Numbered from the stretch's first letter, positions 1-8,390 are shown. The stretch is 64,000 nt of DNA from JALHVH01 sp963773685 (GCA_963773685.1 CAVZBY010000001.1:248001-312000); one strand, 5' to 3'. The notes: a model not told the origin generated them from the letters alone. Made by a program: numbers and translations.

Positions 1-1275
1 GCCGGCATAATCCAGGGAAGCCGAGCCGGAGTTATTCCCGTCCACGAACCCCTTCTCGAGCCATTTTGCGCCGGCGTGCGGCCGGAGGTCGAGCCCTAGG
101 GCCTTCGCGTTGGCGGCGATCTCCCAAGGCTCGTAGACCTTCCGAAAGTCCATGAAAAGGGTGGGCTTGCCGCCGGAAAGGACGTTGTGCAGGATCATGG
201 TCAGCAGCCCCTGGACGTCGTTCTCAGTGGCGAAGGGAACGGCCGGCTTCCGGCCCGTGTGGTCCTCGGTAGAGTTGAACAACGATTCGGCGATGTCCGC
301 CGTGGACATCGGCAGGCCGCGGCGGTCCGAGCCCCAGGCGAGCTGGTTCGTCCAGCCGCCTCCGACGGCGCGGATGCCCTTCATGAAATCGCGGAGGATG
401 AGATAGAGGGCCAACCCCTCGTCGAGCTTCGTCCTGTCGACGGCCGACAGCTTCGGCGGCTTGGCCGGCTTCCCGGTGTAGAGGGGGGTCCCGGCCTCGA
501 GGACCTGCTCCGTATTGGGGAAGATGCGGTCCTTGAAACGGACATTGACGACCCAGTCGCGGAGCGCGGCGAGCTCCTCGTGATCGTAGCCGCCCTTCTT
601 CCGGACCATGTCGGCGAAGAGCTTCATGGATTCGCGGGCGGATTCGAGCCCGAAGAAGCGCCGGGCCGCATGGACGTGATTGAGGGCCGTCTCCATCTGC
701 ATCGAGTCCGTATCCACCGAGAGAAAGCGCCGGCCCCGCAGGGCGACGCTCGCCAGCACGGCATAGGCCAGGTCGACAACCTCCGCTTGCGTGGCCGCGT
801 CGAACTCCGGCTCCGGGCCGGTCTCGGGCATCGTCCCGATGACCATCGGGCAGAGTCTCCCGGTCTGGGCGTAGGCGCCGACGAGGGCGTCAATGCCGAC
901 GACGCCGGGTTTGGGGGCGTTGTTCCCCCCGACGCAGGCCAGCGGCGTGGACGGCGGAAAATGAGCCGTCAGGGCCATGGCGGTCTTCCCCGGGAAGAAC
1001 CAGGTGTCCGGGGTCATGATGAGGCCTTCCGCGCCGGCGTCCTTGAGCTCCCGGGCCCCGAGATCGGCCGCGGCCTCGGAATCGACGAGGCGCGAGACAT
1101 GAAAGACGTTGGGCGCGGTCCCGTCGGGGAGGACGAGCGCCCTTGCCAGGAGTCGGGCCGTCATCCGGCCGATATTGAAGGCGCGGGCGCGCGATCCTTC
1201 GTCGATACGCGGGTCGCAGGGCACGAACACGCCCAGCGTCGGCGCCCCGGGCTTTTTCTTGGATACGTAGGGCAT
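1..1275 (-). CDS. fucI: L-fucose isomerase family protein, N-terminal part (runs off left edge)
   Basis: The reading frame is open from an ATG at 1275 to the window edge, giving 425 codons without a stop, so the C-terminus is missing. The family converts L-fucose to L-fuculose (or related aldoses/ketoses) with a divalent metal in the cytoplasm. The visible C-terminal half matches E. coli FucI: an ATEND motif, an LFMDFR segment and the NSGSASLDYA stretch correspond to the FucI regions holding catalytic Glu337 and Asp361. The third metal ligand (His528 in E. coli) would lie outside the window. The N-terminal half is more divergent. GGGAGG lies 6 nt before the start. It fits the sugar-scavenging theme of the region, but specificity could be for another deoxy sugar or arabinose. 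Confidence 0.85.
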   Translation of the reverse strand, partial: MPYVSKKKPGAPTLGVFVPCDPRIDEGSRARAFNIGRMTARLLARALVLPDGTAPNVFHVSRLVDSEAAADLGARELKDAGAEGLIMTPDTWFFPGKTAMALTAHFPPSTPLACVGGNNAPKPGVVGIDALVGAYAQTGRLCPMVIGTMPETGPEPEFDAATQAEVVDLAYAVLASVALRGRRFLSVDTDSMQMETALNHVHAARRFFGLESARESMKLFADMVRKKGGYDHEELAALRDWVVNVRFKDRIFPNTEQVLEAGTPLYTGKPAKPPKLSAVDRTKLDEGLALYLILRDFMKGIRAVGGGWTNQLAWGSDRRGLPMSTADIAESLFNSTEDHTGRKPAVPFATENDVQGLLTMILHNVLSGGKPTLFMDFRKVYEPWEIAANAKALGLDLRPHAGAKWLEKGFVDGNNSGSASLDYAG

Positions 1276-1400
1276 GTTGCCTCCCGTCTTGGGCTCACGC
1301 ACGGCCCCAAGCCTATACTTGAGCCTGGAGTGGTTCTTATCGTTCTTATCTGATGCGCTCGGCCCTCAAATATGCCCTCAAGCTTTAACTTGAGCTTCAA

Positions 1401-1444
1401 AAGACGCAGGCTAAAGCCTGCGGCTACAATTCTTGCTCGTCTCG
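1401..1444 (+). repeat. Left arm of 44-bp inverted repeat flanking the GMP synthase subunit gene
   Basis: The reverse complement of this segment matches 2652-2695 at 43 of 44 positions. The core (1405-1427) is a short palindrome, CGCAGGCTAAAGCCTGCG, followed by GCTAC. The same core design recurs at 23794-23851. Confidence 0.9.
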
Positions 1445-1472
1445 TTCTTTTAGGGACGCCTTGAACGTCCCT

Positions 1473-1579
1473 CCTGTCTCGCCTATCTCGCGCGTCTCGC
1501 TTTTCAAATTAGATCACGAGTCCCGCTTGTCTCGCCTGTCTCGCATCTCAAATTAGATCACGCGTCTCGCCTGTCTCGC
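1473..1579 (+). repeat. Irregular GTCTCGC heptamer array
   Basis: At least eight copies or near copies of GTCTCGC occur here, spaced by CCT, TT or AT-rich 20-mers. The same heptamer, in either orientation, is clustered at 2588-2660 and 49442-49634. Confidence 0.75.
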
Positions 1580-1586
1580 TCTTCTA

Positions 1587-2519
1587 TTATATATATTCGA
1601 TGGTCGCCGGCGGCTTGGGCGTCAGCTCGTAGGCCACCCGCGTGACCTCGGGGATCTCCGTGACGATGCGTTTCGCCATCTTCGTCAGGACTTTCCACGG
1701 GACCTCGGTCGGCTCGGCCGTCATGGCATCCCGGCTCTCGACGGACCGGATGATGATGATGTGGCCGAACTTGCGCCGCCCGGCCTCGATGCCGGTGCCC
1801 ATGTCGTTCATCAGGACGGCGAACGCCTGGAACGGCTTGAGGGCGGCGATCTCCTCCTCGACGATGGCGGTCGCCGAGCGGACGAGGGCGACGCGCTCCG
1901 GCGTCACTTCGCCGATGACCCGCGTCGCGAGGGCCGGCCCCGGGAACGGCATGCGCCTGAAGATCTTTTCGGGGAGTCCCAGGGCCTCGGCGACCTCGCG
2001 GACGTCGTGCTTGAACAGCTCCTTCAGCGGCTCGACGACCTTGAAGCCGAAGCCTTTCTCGGGGTCGATGCCGATCTGCTCCAGGATGTTGTGCTGGGTC
2101 TTGACCCCGCCCTTGGTCTCGATGATGTCGGCGGCGATGGTCCCCTGGATGAGGAACTTGGCCTTGCTCTTGAGGACCTCCCGGCCGAAGGCCTTGTAGA
2201 AGGTGTAGCGGAAAGCCTTCCGCTTCTCCTCGGGATCGACCTTCCCCGCAAGGGCGGCGAAGAACTCGTCCGCAAGGTCCACGATAGCCACGTCGATGTC
2301 GAGCTTGGCGAAGATCTTCCTGACGTCCTGGGGCTCGTCCCGCCGCATCAGGCCATCGTCGATGAAGATGACTTTGAGCTGGCTCCCGAGCGCCCGGTGG
2401 GCCAGAACGGTGCAGGCGGAGCTGTCCACCCCTCCCGAGAGGGCGGATATGGCGCGTCCCCCGCCGACGGCCTTGCTGATCTCCTCGACCTGTTTCTCGA
2501 TGAACGTCTTGGTGTTCAC
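1587..2519 (-). CDS. guaA: GMP synthase, stand-alone ATP-pyrophosphatase (C-terminal) subunit
   Basis: This 310-aa protein corresponds to the synthetase half of GuaA, which adenylates XMP and aminates it to GMP. The PP-loop SGGVDSS is at about residues 29-35. PFPGPALATRV and the C-terminal PPATIEY, typical of the XMP-binding/dimerisation domain, are present. No glutamine amidotransferase domain is fused or encoded nearby, so ammonia must come from a separate GATase subunit (as in archaeal two-subunit enzymes) or be used directly. The start is GTG, preceded by GAGGGAGGAC. The gene sits alone between repeat-rich spacers and inside a 44-bp inverted repeat. Family assignment is secure; how it obtains ammonia is unknown. 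Confidence 0.88.
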   Translation of the reverse strand: MNTKTFIEKQVEEISKAVGGGRAISALSGGVDSSACTVLAHRALGSQLKVIFIDDGLMRRDEPQDVRKIFAKLDIDVAIVDLADEFFAALAGKVDPEEKRKAFRYTFYKAFGREVLKSKAKFLIQGTIAADIIETKGGVKTQHNILEQIGIDPEKGFGFKVVEPLKELFKHDVREVAEALGLPEKIFRRMPFPGPALATRVIGEVTPERVALVRSATAIVEEEIAALKPFQAFAVLMNDMGTGIEAGRRKFGHIIIIRSVESRDAMTAEPTEVPWKVLTKMAKRIVTEIPEVTRVAYELTPKPPATIEYI

Positions 2520-2587
2520 GTCCTCCCTCCTCGGTGGTTTGCGCCCATATTACATCAACTCGAGCGGCTGTGTCCATGTCGTGAAAA

Positions 2588-2621
2588 GCGAGACGGGCGA
2601 GACGAGAGGATAGATCAGGGC
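2588..2621 (+). repeat. GCGAGAC repeat unit shared with 49442-49474
   Basis: About 33 bp, beginning with two GCGAGAC heptamers and ending GAGAGGAT...TCA-GGC, recurs with few changes 47 kb away at 49442-49474. Confidence 0.75.
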
Positions 2622-2651
2622 GTCGACTCTGAATGGGACGATCCAGCCGGG

Positions 2652-2695
2652 CGAGACGAGCGAGAATTGTAGCCGCAGGCTTTAGCCTGCGTCTT
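2652..2695 (-). repeat. Right arm of 44-bp inverted repeat
   Basis: Reverse complement of 1401-1444 with a single mismatch (A/G at the eleventh base). It includes the palindromic core and part of the GCGAGAC array, so the match is longer than the core repeat alone. Confidence 0.9.
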
Positions 2696-2703
2696 GGCAT
2701 GAC

Positions 2704-2716
2704 GGGGGGGGGGGGG
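2704..2716 (+). repeat. Homopolymer run of 13 G
   Basis: An uninterrupted G13 tract in the spacer. Its length may vary in the population or be uncertain in the assembly. Confidence 0.9.
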
Positions 2717-2951
2717 TGAGCCGGGGGCGATATGGGCCTCCCCTTTCGGGGTGAGGAGGGGCGGGAGAATTTCACCCCTGGGACCACCCGGCCCGACGAT
2801 TGACCGGTCCGGGAGGGGGTGCGAGGATGGAACCAATGATCAAGGAGGGCCGCATCCAAGGCTTTTGCGAAGACAACAGGGAGCGGGGCTAAGATCCCTC
2901 TCCCGGCCCTCCTTTCCCTCTCCTTCCTCGAGGCCGCTTCGGCGGCCCCGC

Positions 2952-2980
2952 TTGTCTCGGGGCTCTCTTTTCAATAAGAT
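2952..2980 (+). promoter_or_regulatory. Candidate promoter of the M20 peptidase gene
   Basis: TTGTCT, a 17-nt spacer, then TAAGAT, about 30 nt before the start codon. The -35 box lies within a GTCTCG-type repeat unit. Confidence 0.5.
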
Positions 2981-3010
2981 AGGCATTAGTCGTCTCGAGG
3001 AGGTCGCCGT

Positions 3011-4318
3011 ATGTCCAAGAGATCCGTCCTGAGCGTGGCGATGGCCGTCGGCCTGGTCCTCGCGGTCCCCTGGACCGCGACGGCAGCGAAGCCCATGGAC
3101 GCGAAGTTCAAGGCCGCGGCGGCCGGGATCGCCCCCGAGCTTATCGCCGTCCGGCGCGATATTCACGCCCACCCCGAGCTCGGCTTTCAGGAAAAGCGGA
3201 CGGCAGGTATCGTCGCGGCCTGGTTCGAAAGGCTCGGCCTCGAGGTCCGGACGGGAATCGGCGGGACGGGCGTCCTCGGCGTCCTTCGCGGCGGCAAGCC
3301 CGGCCCCGTCGTCATGATGAGGGGCGATATGGATGCCCTGCCCATCACGGAAGAGACCCCTGTCCCCTTCGCCTCGAAGGAGAAGGCCGTCGTCGACGGC
3401 CGGGAATGCGGTTTGATGCACGCCTGCGGGCACGACATCCACACGACCCTCCTCCTGGGGACGGCCTCGGTCCTGGCCGGGTTCCGAAAGGACCTCCCGG
3501 GCACCGTCCTCTTCGTCGCCCAGCCGGCCGAGGAGATCACGGACAGCGGCGCGGCGGCCATGATCGCCGACGGCGTCTTCCGGGACATCAAGCCCGAAGC
3601 GGCCTTCGCCTATCATGTCGACGATACCGTCAAAACCGGGTTCATCCACTATACCCGGGGCTGGGCCTCCGCCAACTGCGACGAGTTCACCCTGGACATC
3701 AAGTCCGAGGGCTGTCACGGCGCCGATCCCGACGCCTGCGTCGACCCGATCGTCGTCGGCGCCCGGATCGTCACGGACCTCCAGGTCATGATCGCCCGCC
3801 AGCTCGATGTCCGCAACGACACGGTCATCACGGTCGGGGCGTTCCACGCGGGCTCGGCCAGCAACATCATCCCCCGGGAGGCGCGGCTCAAGGCGACCGT
3901 CCGGACCTACGGAGAGGACCATCGCGCCCTGGTCAAGGCGAAGATCGAGCGGCTCATCAAGAACACCTGCGCCGCCTCGGGGGCGGACTATGGACTCGAC
4001 TACCGGTACGGGACGCCCGCGCGCTACGATGATCCGGCCCTCGTCGACGAGATACTGCCCACGGCGGAAAGGGTGCTGGGCGGCAAGGACCGCCTCCTCG
4101 AGGCCACGCCGGAGATGGGCGGCGAGGACTTCAGCTACTTCGCCAGGCTCATGCCCGCCGCCATGCTCAACCTGGGCGTGGTCCCCGAGGACGTCGCCGG
4201 CACCTCGGTCCACTCCCCCACCTTCATCGCCGACGAGGACGCCATCCCGCTCGGGGTCGCCCTGATGTCGGCCGTCATCTGGGACCATCAGCACAGGAAG
4301 CCGAGGGGGCAGGAATAA
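3011..4318 (+). CDS. Secreted M20 family metallo-amidohydrolase (hippurate hydrolase/aminoacylase-like)
   Basis: A 435-aa protein with an N-terminal signal peptide (hydrophobic to about residue 26), so it acts in the periplasm or outside. M20D enzymes hydrolyse N-acyl or amide bonds of amino acids and related amides using two metal ions. The metal-site motif HACGHDIHT (Cys139, His141), the Glu pair in PAEE (174-175), a later His (203) and the C-terminal MGGEDFSYF motif are all present. Its length is normal for the family. GAGGAGG precedes the ATG. It lies just upstream of a GH2 glycosidase and a NodB-like deacetylase and may remove acyl groups from the same substrate, but substrate specificity cannot be read from the sequence. 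Confidence 0.85.
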   Translation: MSKRSVLSVAMAVGLVLAVPWTATAAKPMDAKFKAAAAGIAPELIAVRRDIHAHPELGFQEKRTAGIVAAWFERLGLEVRTGIGGTGVLGVLRGGKPGPVVMMRGDMDALPITEETPVPFASKEKAVVDGRECGLMHACGHDIHTTLLLGTASVLAGFRKDLPGTVLFVAQPAEEITDSGAAAMIADGVFRDIKPEAAFAYHVDDTVKTGFIHYTRGWASANCDEFTLDIKSEGCHGADPDACVDPIVVGARIVTDLQVMIARQLDVRNDTVITVGAFHAGSASNIIPREARLKATVRTYGEDHRALVKAKIERLIKNTCAASGADYGLDYRYGTPARYDDPALVDEILPTAERVLGGKDRLLEATPEMGGEDFSYFARLMPAAMLNLGVVPEDVAGTSVHSPTFIADEDAIPLGVALMSAVIWDHQHRKPRGQE

Positions 4319-4394
4319 CGGAACGCGCGCGCCCGGCCGGGCGTTCAATAGCATATAGAGAGTGATTCGGCTAAAATATCGGCAGGAGCTAACC

Positions 4395-7190
4395 ATGAGA
4401 ATGCACCCATCCTTCCGTGCCTCGATCGCTTCGATCGTTGCCGTCGTCCTGGCCGCCGCTTCCGTAGGGACCGCGTTCGCCCAGAGACCGCCCCGCCGGG
4501 GCCCGATGGGGCCCATGGGCGAGGGCGACTTCGCCCAGACGCTGACCAACTGGTTCATCCAGGAGTCGGCCAAGGTCGGCGAGGGCGGAGAGAAGGTCTC
4601 CGCGCCCGGCCTCGTCATGAACCGCTGGTACCCGGCCACGGTCCCCGCGACCGTCATGGGGACGCTCGTCCAGAACAACGTCTATCCGGATATTTTCGTC
4701 GGGGACAACCTGAAGAAGATATCCTCCGAACCGTTCCAGGGCTCCTGGTGGTACAGGACCGAGTTCCCGCTCACGGCCGATCCCTCGAAGACGACGTTCA
4801 AGCTGGAGTTCGACGGGATCAACTACCGGGCCAATATCTGGCTCAACGGCAAGAAGGTCGCCGACGCCGGCGAGGCCTACGGCGCTTACCGCCGTCTCGA
4901 GTTCGACGTGACCGCGGCGGCCGTGAAGGGCGGACAGAACGTCCTGGCCGTCGAGATCTTCCCGCCCCGGGGGGGCGAGCCGACCGTGGGCTTCGTGGAC
5001 TGGAATCCCGGGTCTCCTGACAAGAACATGGGGATCTGGAGGGAAGTGCGCATCAAGGCCACCGGCGACGTGTCCATCGACGCCCCGTTCGTCATGACCA
5101 AGCTCGACCTCGAGGGCTTCAAAGAAGCCTCGCTCACGGTCTGGGCAGAGCTGAAGAACAACTCCGCCAACAAGGTCTCCGGAACCCTGGAAGGCCGGCT
5201 GGAATCGGCGACATTTTCGAGGGAAGTGACCTTGGAGCCGAAGGAGACGAAAAAGATCGTCTTCGCGCCCGAGTCGACTCCCGAGCTCGTCCTGAAGAAC
5301 CCGAGGGTCTGGTGGACCCACGACCTCGGGACCCCGGAGCTCTACGTCCTCGGACTGGCCTTCAAGCCGAAGGAGGGGCCCAAAGTCCCCATCGCCGCCG
5401 AGAAGCCGAAGGAGCCCCTGAACAAGCCCGACGCCGAGGATAAAGATAAGGAAAAGGTCAAGGATACGCCCTGGGCCGACGCCAAGAAACGGCCCGGCCT
5501 GCGCGTTCTCTATTCGGACATCAAGCTCGTCCGGTTCGGCGTCCGTGAGGTTGCCGACTATATCAACGAACAGGGCTGGCGCGGCTTCAAGCTCAACGGG
5601 AAGAAGATCCTCGTCCGCGGAGGCGGTTGGACCGATGACATGTTCCTCGACAACAGGCCGAAGAAGGTGGCCGCCGAGGTCGCCTACGCCCGGCACATGA
5701 ACCTCAATGCCCTCCGGGTCGAGGGTTTCTTCGGCTCGAGTCCACAGCTCTACGACCTCTGCGACCAGAACGGCCTCCTCATGATGGCGGGCTGGAGCTG
5801 CCAATGGGAGTGGGAGAACTACTTCGGCAAGCCCGTCACCGAGAAATACGGCGGGATCGTCTCCCCCGAGGACATCAAGCTCGTGGCCGCTTACTGGAGG
5901 GACCAGGTCCGCTGGCTCCGGAACCACCCCAGCATCTTCGTCTGGATGGAGGGGAGCGACCTCCTGCCCGCCCCCGCTCTCGAAAAGGAATACATCGCCA
6001 TCCTGAAGGAGGACGACCCGACCCGGCCGGCCCTCATATCGGCCAAGGAGATGACGAGCGAGCTGACCGGGAAGTCGGCGGTCAAGATGCGCGGACCCTA
6101 CGATTGGGTCCCGCCGACCTATTGGTACGTGGACCAGAAGCACGGCGGCGCCTTCGGCTTCAACACCGAAACCGGCCCGGGCCCCCAGGTCCCGCCGATC
6201 GAGAGCCTGAGAAAGATGATCCCCGAGGACAAGCTCTGGCCCATCAACGACATCTGGTATTACCATTGCAGCCGCGGCGAGTTCAACACCCTCGACACCT
6301 ATAACGAGGCCATGACGAAGCGGCTGGGCGCCCCCAAGGACCTCGACGACTATCTCGTCAAGGCCCAGTTCCTCAATTACGAGGCCATGCGGGGCATGCT
6401 CGAGGCTTTTATTGCCCACAAGCCCGCCGCGACCGGCGTCATCCAGTGGATGTACAATTCGGCCTGGCCCAAGCTCTGGTGGCAGTTCTTCGACTATTAT
6501 CTGATGCCCACCGGCGCCTTCTACGGGGCCCGCAAGGCCGGAACGCCCCTCCACCTCATCTACGATTACGGGACCGGCTCGGTCCTGGCGGTCAACAACA
6601 CCCAGAAGCCGGCCGAAGGGCTCAAAGCCGTCGTCCGGGTCTTCGACATCAGCCTCAAGGAGAAATTCTCCCGCGAGGTTCCGTTGGCGCTGGCCGCCGA
6701 CGAGGTCAAGAAGCTCGACATCGCCCTCCCCCGCGAGGGGCTCGACAAGGCCTGGTTCCTGGACCTCCGCCTCTATGCCAAGAACAAGGACGTCGAGACC
6801 GTGAACTTCTACGCCCTGTCGCCCAAGCCCGAGACCATGGACGACGCCCGCGCCCTCTGGTACCTGACCCCCGTCAAGGAATTTGCCGACCTGACCGCCC
6901 TTCAAGGGCTTCCCGCCGTCGAGATCAGTCAAAAGCACTCCTTCAAGAAGGACGGGCCGGGCCAGGTCATCACGGTCGAGCTCGAGAACCCGACGCCGAA
7001 CCTGGCCTTCCAGGTGGAGCTCAACGTCTACCGGGGCGACTCGGGCGAGGTCGTCCTGCCCATTTTCTGGGAGGACAACTACGTTTCGCTCCTGCCGGGC
7101 GAGAAGCGGAAGGTCCGCGGGTTCTTTTCCATGGAGGACCTGGGCGGCGCCGAGCCCGAGCTGAAGATCAGGGGCTGGAACATCAAGTAG
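4395..7190 (+). CDS. GH2 family glycosidase, exo-beta-D-glucosaminidase/beta-mannosidase-like
   Basis: About 931 aa with a signal peptide ending near the VGTAFAQ segment. Order: GH2 sugar-binding jelly roll, immunoglobulin-like domain with a charged Lys/Glu/Asp-rich insert (around 5440-5480 nt), TIM barrel, C-terminal beta domains. The barrel has a GSD motif (Asp522, presumed acid/base) and FNTETGPGP (Glu592, presumed nucleophile). This pattern is that of chitosan-type exo-glucosaminidases (CsxA) rather than LacZ. The start at 4395 is chosen because AGGAG lies 7 nt upstream; an in-frame GTG at 4362 has no ribosome site. The next gene begins 3 nt after the stop, so both are probably co-translated. 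Glucosaminidase specificity is a family-based inference; mannosidase is the alternative. Confidence 0.82.
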   Translation: MRMHPSFRASIASIVAVVLAAASVGTAFAQRPPRRGPMGPMGEGDFAQTLTNWFIQESAKVGEGGEKVSAPGLVMNRWYPATVPATVMGTLVQNNVYPDIFVGDNLKKISSEPFQGSWWYRTEFPLTADPSKTTFKLEFDGINYRANIWLNGKKVADAGEAYGAYRRLEFDVTAAAVKGGQNVLAVEIFPPRGGEPTVGFVDWNPGSPDKNMGIWREVRIKATGDVSIDAPFVMTKLDLEGFKEASLTVWAELKNNSANKVSGTLEGRLESATFSREVTLEPKETKKIVFAPESTPELVLKNPRVWWTHDLGTPELYVLGLAFKPKEGPKVPIAAEKPKEPLNKPDAEDKDKEKVKDTPWADAKKRPGLRVLYSDIKLVRFGVREVADYINEQGWRGFKLNGKKILVRGGGWTDDMFLDNRPKKVAAEVAYARHMNLNALRVEGFFGSSPQLYDLCDQNGLLMMAGWSCQWEWENYFGKPVTEKYGGIVSPEDIKLVAAYWRDQVRWLRNHPSIFVWMEGSDLLPAPALEKEYIAILKEDDPTRPALISAKEMTSELTGKSAVKMRGPYDWVPPTYWYVDQKHGGAFGFNTETGPGPQVPPIESLRKMIPEDKLWPINDIWYYHCSRGEFNTLDTYNEAMTKRLGAPKDLDDYLVKAQFLNYEAMRGMLEAFIAHKPAATGVIQWMYNSAWPKLWWQFFDYYLMPTGAFYGARKAGTPLHLIYDYGTGSVLAVNNTQKPAEGLKAVVRVFDISLKEKFSREVPLALAADEVKKLDIALPREGLDKAWFLDLRLYAKNKDVETVNFYALSPKPETMDDARALWYLTPVKEFADLTALQGLPAVEISQKHSFKKDGPGQVITVELENPTPNLAFQVELNVYRGDSGEVVLPIFWEDNYVSLLPGEKRKVRGFFSMEDLGGAEPELKIRGWNIK

Positions 7191-7192
7191 GG

Positions 7193-8059
7193 ATGACCAA
7201 GCCGCGATCGGGGACGGCGGTCCGTCTATCCTTATTGTTATCCATCGCTTATCTCGCAGCCCCGGGGCCCGTCGGCCTCGGGGCCATCCTCCCCCCGGCC
7301 CCGGACGGGCGGGCATCCGCGAGCGCGACGTTCCGGGATCCCAGGTTCCTCTACGACGAGGACGGTATCATCCGTGGGGACGCTTCGAAGAAGGAGCTCG
7401 CGCTCATCTTCACCGGCGGGGACTTCGCCGACGGAGGCCCCCACATCAGGGCCGTCCTTTCTGAAAAGGGCGTCAAGGCCGGCTTCTTCTTCACGGGAGA
7501 CTTCTACAGGTCCGCCGGGAAGCGTGATCTCATTCGGGGCCTCGCCGCGGACGGCCATTATCTGGGCCCCCACTCCGACCGGCATCTTCTCTATTGCGAC
7601 TGGGAGGACCGGTCGAAGACCCTCGTCTCGAAGGATGTCTTCGAGAGCGATCTCCTCGCGAACTACGCCGTCATGGCGGAATTCGGGATCCGGAAACAGG
7701 ACGCGCCGTATTTCATCCCCCCCTACGAATGGTACAACGAGGAGATCGTCGCCTGGACGGAAGGGCTCGGCCTGACCCTTTTCAACTTCACGCCGGGCAC
7801 GTCCTCGAACGCCGACTATACGACGCCCGACATGTCGAATTACCTCTCCTCGGACGTGATCTACGACCGGATCCTGTCGTACGAAAAGAAGGACCCGAAC
7901 GGCCTCAACGGGTTCATCCTGCTCATCCACGTCGGAACGGACCCCAAGCGCACCGACAAGCTGTATGCGCGCCTCAGCGAGCTCATCGACACGCTCCGCG
8001 CCCGCGGCTACGCCTTCGTGCGCATCGATGAATTGCTATCGGCCCGCCCGCCCGCGTGA
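7193..8059 (+). CDS. Secreted polysaccharide deacetylase-like protein (NodB fold)
   Basis: A 288-aa protein with a signal peptide (to about residue 29). The NodB homology region starts at LALIFTGGDFADGG, a variant of the usual TFDDG motif, and carries HSDRH, which matches the HxxxH zinc pair. A later FILLIHVG segment fits the closing motif of the barrel. The family removes N- or O-acetyl groups from chitin, peptidoglycan or other polysaccharides. It follows the GH2 gene with a 2-nt gap, consistent with deacetylation feeding a glucosaminidase. The altered first motif leaves catalytic activity uncertain. Confidence 0.75.
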   Translation: MTKPRSGTAVRLSLLLSIAYLAAPGPVGLGAILPPAPDGRASASATFRDPRFLYDEDGIIRGDASKKELALIFTGGDFADGGPHIRAVLSEKGVKAGFFFTGDFYRSAGKRDLIRGLAADGHYLGPHSDRHLLYCDWEDRSKTLVSKDVFESDLLANYAVMAEFGIRKQDAPYFIPPYEWYNEEIVAWTEGLGLTLFNFTPGTSSNADYTTPDMSNYLSSDVIYDRILSYEKKDPNGLNGFILLIHVGTDPKRTDKLYARLSELIDTLRARGYAFVRIDELLSARPPA

Positions 8060-8078
8060 TCTCCCGCGAGAAGCCGGG

Positions 8079-8116
8079 AAATCCCCCCTCCCCCCCTTTA
8101 GGAAAGGGGGGAATTC
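8079..8116 (+). repeat. Palindromic repeat, copy A
   Basis: CCCCCCTTT (8091-8099) pairs perfectly with AAAGGGGGG (8103-8111). It is preceded by AAATCCCC and followed by AATTCC. Confidence 0.85.
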
Positions 8117-8242
8117 CGGGACCGCGACTGGAAACGGATCCGCCCCGCCCGAACCCGCGGACAGCCCATGAAGGCCCCGTGATGCGGCCGCAAGATCTTG
8201 CCCTCGCCGGTTCGTAATGTAACCCCAAGCTTCAGCCCACAT

Positions 8243-8274
8243 GATTACCCCTTTTTGGAAAAGGAGGGAATTCC
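8243..8274 (+). repeat. Palindromic repeat, copy B (degenerate)
   Basis: CCCCTTTTTGGAAAAGGAGGG followed by AATTCC, a decayed version of copy A. Confidence 0.75.
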
Positions 8275-8351
8275 CTGAGCCTGGCCGGAAGGCCTTCTTG
8301 GCTCACGGTTATGTCCAGAACCCTGCCTTCCCCATCGGACCCGGCCCGCAT

Positions 8352-8390
8352 GAATACCCCCCTTTGGAAAAGGGGGGCTGGGGGGATTTA
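8352..8390 (-). repeat. Palindromic repeat, copy C
   Basis: On the minus strand it begins TAAATCCCCCCAGCCCCCC and forms a CCCCCCTTT/AAAGGGGGG-type stem, inverted relative to copy A. Its first three bases are the TAA stop of the GWxTD gene. Confidence 0.85.

Larger units (their letters stand above)
1276..1586. other. Gene-free spacer filled with short repeats
   Basis: No coding potential is seen. The spacer holds one arm of a 44-bp inverted repeat (1401-1444), a small hairpin (AGGGACG at 1452-1458 with CGTCCCT at 1466-1472) and an array of GTCTCGC-type heptamers. CAAATTAGATCACG occurs twice, 44 bp apart (1505-1518 and 1549-1562), so the array is partly a tandem duplication. Confidence 0.75.
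2520..3010. other. Gene-free spacer with repeats, a G13 run and a promoter
   Basis: No convincing gene is seen. The spacer contains GCGAGAC repeats, the right arm of the 44-bp inverted repeat, a run of 13 G residues, a small GGCCGC-TTCG-GCGGCC hairpin (2932-2947) without a T-tract, and the likely promoter of the downstream peptidase gene. Confidence 0.7.
8060..8387. other. Gene-free spacer with three C-run/G-run palindromic repeats
   Basis: Nothing coding is seen between the convergent deacetylase and GWxTD genes. Three copies of a hairpin-forming CCCCCTTT...AAAGGGGG element occupy it, and the third supplies the stop codon of the GWxTD gene. Confidence 0.75.

Noticed and set aside
187..1353. 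Plus-strand open frame of 388 codons at the left edge
   Set aside because: The minus strand encodes a convincing fucose isomerase across the whole interval.
4362..4394. GTG start for the GH2 gene
   Set aside because: No ribosome site is present, and the extension disrupts a normal signal peptide that begins at 4395.
4389..7316. A 975-codon open frame antisense to the GH2 gene
   Set aside because: No motif or signal is recognisable, and the plus-strand GH2 protein has complete domains and catalytic residues.
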